Below, piece by piece: positions 63,768 to 64,000 of a stretch of 64,000 bases of DNA. Numbering within the stretch: position 1 is the stretch's first letter; the number at the start of each line of letters is the position of its first letter. The translations under genes and the position numbers were made by a program. This stretch comes from Stenotrophomonas sp. SAM-B (GTDB lineage: Bacteria > Pseudomonadota > Gammaproteobacteria > Xanthomonadales > Xanthomonadaceae), in contig NZ_JABBXB010000002.1 in assembly GCF_013387485.1 (NCBI RefSeq), positions 310,001 to 374,000 of the forward strand, read 5' to 3'. The notes under the pieces are model-generated. The model searched no databases. It was not told the origin of the DNA and worked only from the letters and a program-made list of their open reading frames with translations.

Positions 63768-64000
63768 AACTCACCGGATTCGACGGCACCATCGCGCTGG
63801 TCACCGGCGCGGGCGGCGGCATCGGGGCGGCATTGGTCGAGCAGCTGCGCGACAGCGGCTGCATCGTGGTCGCGACCGACGTGGTGGCACCCGAGCGTGT
63901 GGCCGGGGCATGGCAGTCGACCGTGCACGCCAGCGCACTGGACGTGACCGACTCCGCTGCGGTGGATGCACTGGTGGACTGGGTGGAAACCCATATCGGG
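63764..64000 (+). CDS. entA: 2,3-dihydro-2,3-dihydroxybenzoate dehydrogenase, N-terminal part (cut by window end)
   Basis: The first 79 codons of an SDR protein. It has the cofactor motif ALVTGAGGGIGAALVEQL and an aspartate after beta2 (VATDVV), indicating NAD+ preference. It overlaps entF by ATGA and occupies the expected place of EntA, which oxidises 2,3-dihydro-DHB to DHB. The catalytic Ser-Tyr-Lys lies beyond the window, so the assignment rests on context and the N-terminal motif. Confidence 0.85.
   Translation, partial: MKLTGFDGTIALVTGAGGGIGAALVEQLRDSGCIVVATDVVAPERVAGAWQSTVHASALDVTDSAAVDALVDWVETHIG

Overview
The window is GC-rich, gene-dense proteobacterial chromosome, most likely from Stenotrophomonas or a close Xanthomonadaceae relative. 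Supporting signs are the short GTAG-headed palindromes (SMAG/REP-like) in several intergenic spaces, an EntC-E-B-F-A type catecholate siderophore operon, and the overall codon bias. No rRNA, tRNA, CRISPR array, insertion sequence or prophage was seen. The only stretch with clearly different composition is about 4.4-5.3 kb, around a lone T6SS-type immunity gene.

Layout. 0-2.3 kb: tail of an AraC-type regulator, a NarL-type response regulator, a receiver-only response regulator and a DUF4136 lipoprotein. 2.4-7.2 kb: secreted DUF885 protein, Tdi1-like immunity protein and an exported FAD-linked oxidoreductase. 7.4-12.2 kb: a large Lhr helicase. 12.3-17.5 kb: an Old Yellow Enzyme with divergent LysR regulator, a secreted alpha/beta hydrolase, and a DUF2231 / PQQ-dehydrogenase-like pair. 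17.5-20.7 kb: copper efflux unit copA-cueR behind a CueR-type promoter. 20.7-22.1 kb: DJ-1/Hsp31-like gene and a NemR-like TetR gene sharing twin operators. 22.3-26.6 kb: tripartite efflux operon (NodT outer-membrane factor, HlyD adaptor, DUF2955 inner-membrane protein, extra small membrane protein). 26.6-28.3 kb: a small unknown gene and a MocR regulator. 28.5-33.5 kb: cytochrome bo3 quinol oxidase cyoABCD followed by PCuAC and SCO copper chaperones. 33.5-50.2 kb: a mosaic of transporters (DHA2 MFS, MntH, a CmlA/FloR-like MFS, the MdtJI pair, a YbjJ-like MFS), oxidoreductases and regulators. 50.2-54.5 kb: a leftward ribonucleotide reductase operon nrdA-nrdB-flavodoxin-thioredoxin. 54.9-64.0 kb: a rightward siderophore operon, MFS exporter-entC-entE-entB-ArCP-entF-entA, running off the window end.

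Metal homeostasis recurs: a CueR promoter and copA, copper chaperones in the oxidase operon, an MntR-type operator before mntH, Fur-like boxes before the siderophore operon and before a DUF3817 gene, and a metal-dependent ribonucleotide reductase. Detoxification and efflux is the second theme: a phenicol-type exporter with a 9-codon leader resembling the cmlA leader, a polyamine/drug SMR pair, OYE and MDR reductases, and a NemR/DJ-1 electrophile module. The items most worth following are the CmlA-like gene with its leader and hairpin, the nrdAB-flavodoxin-thioredoxin arrangement, the EntB split into separate isochorismatase and carrier proteins, the 9-codon open frame coupled to an MDR reductase, and REP palindromes that supply stop codons.
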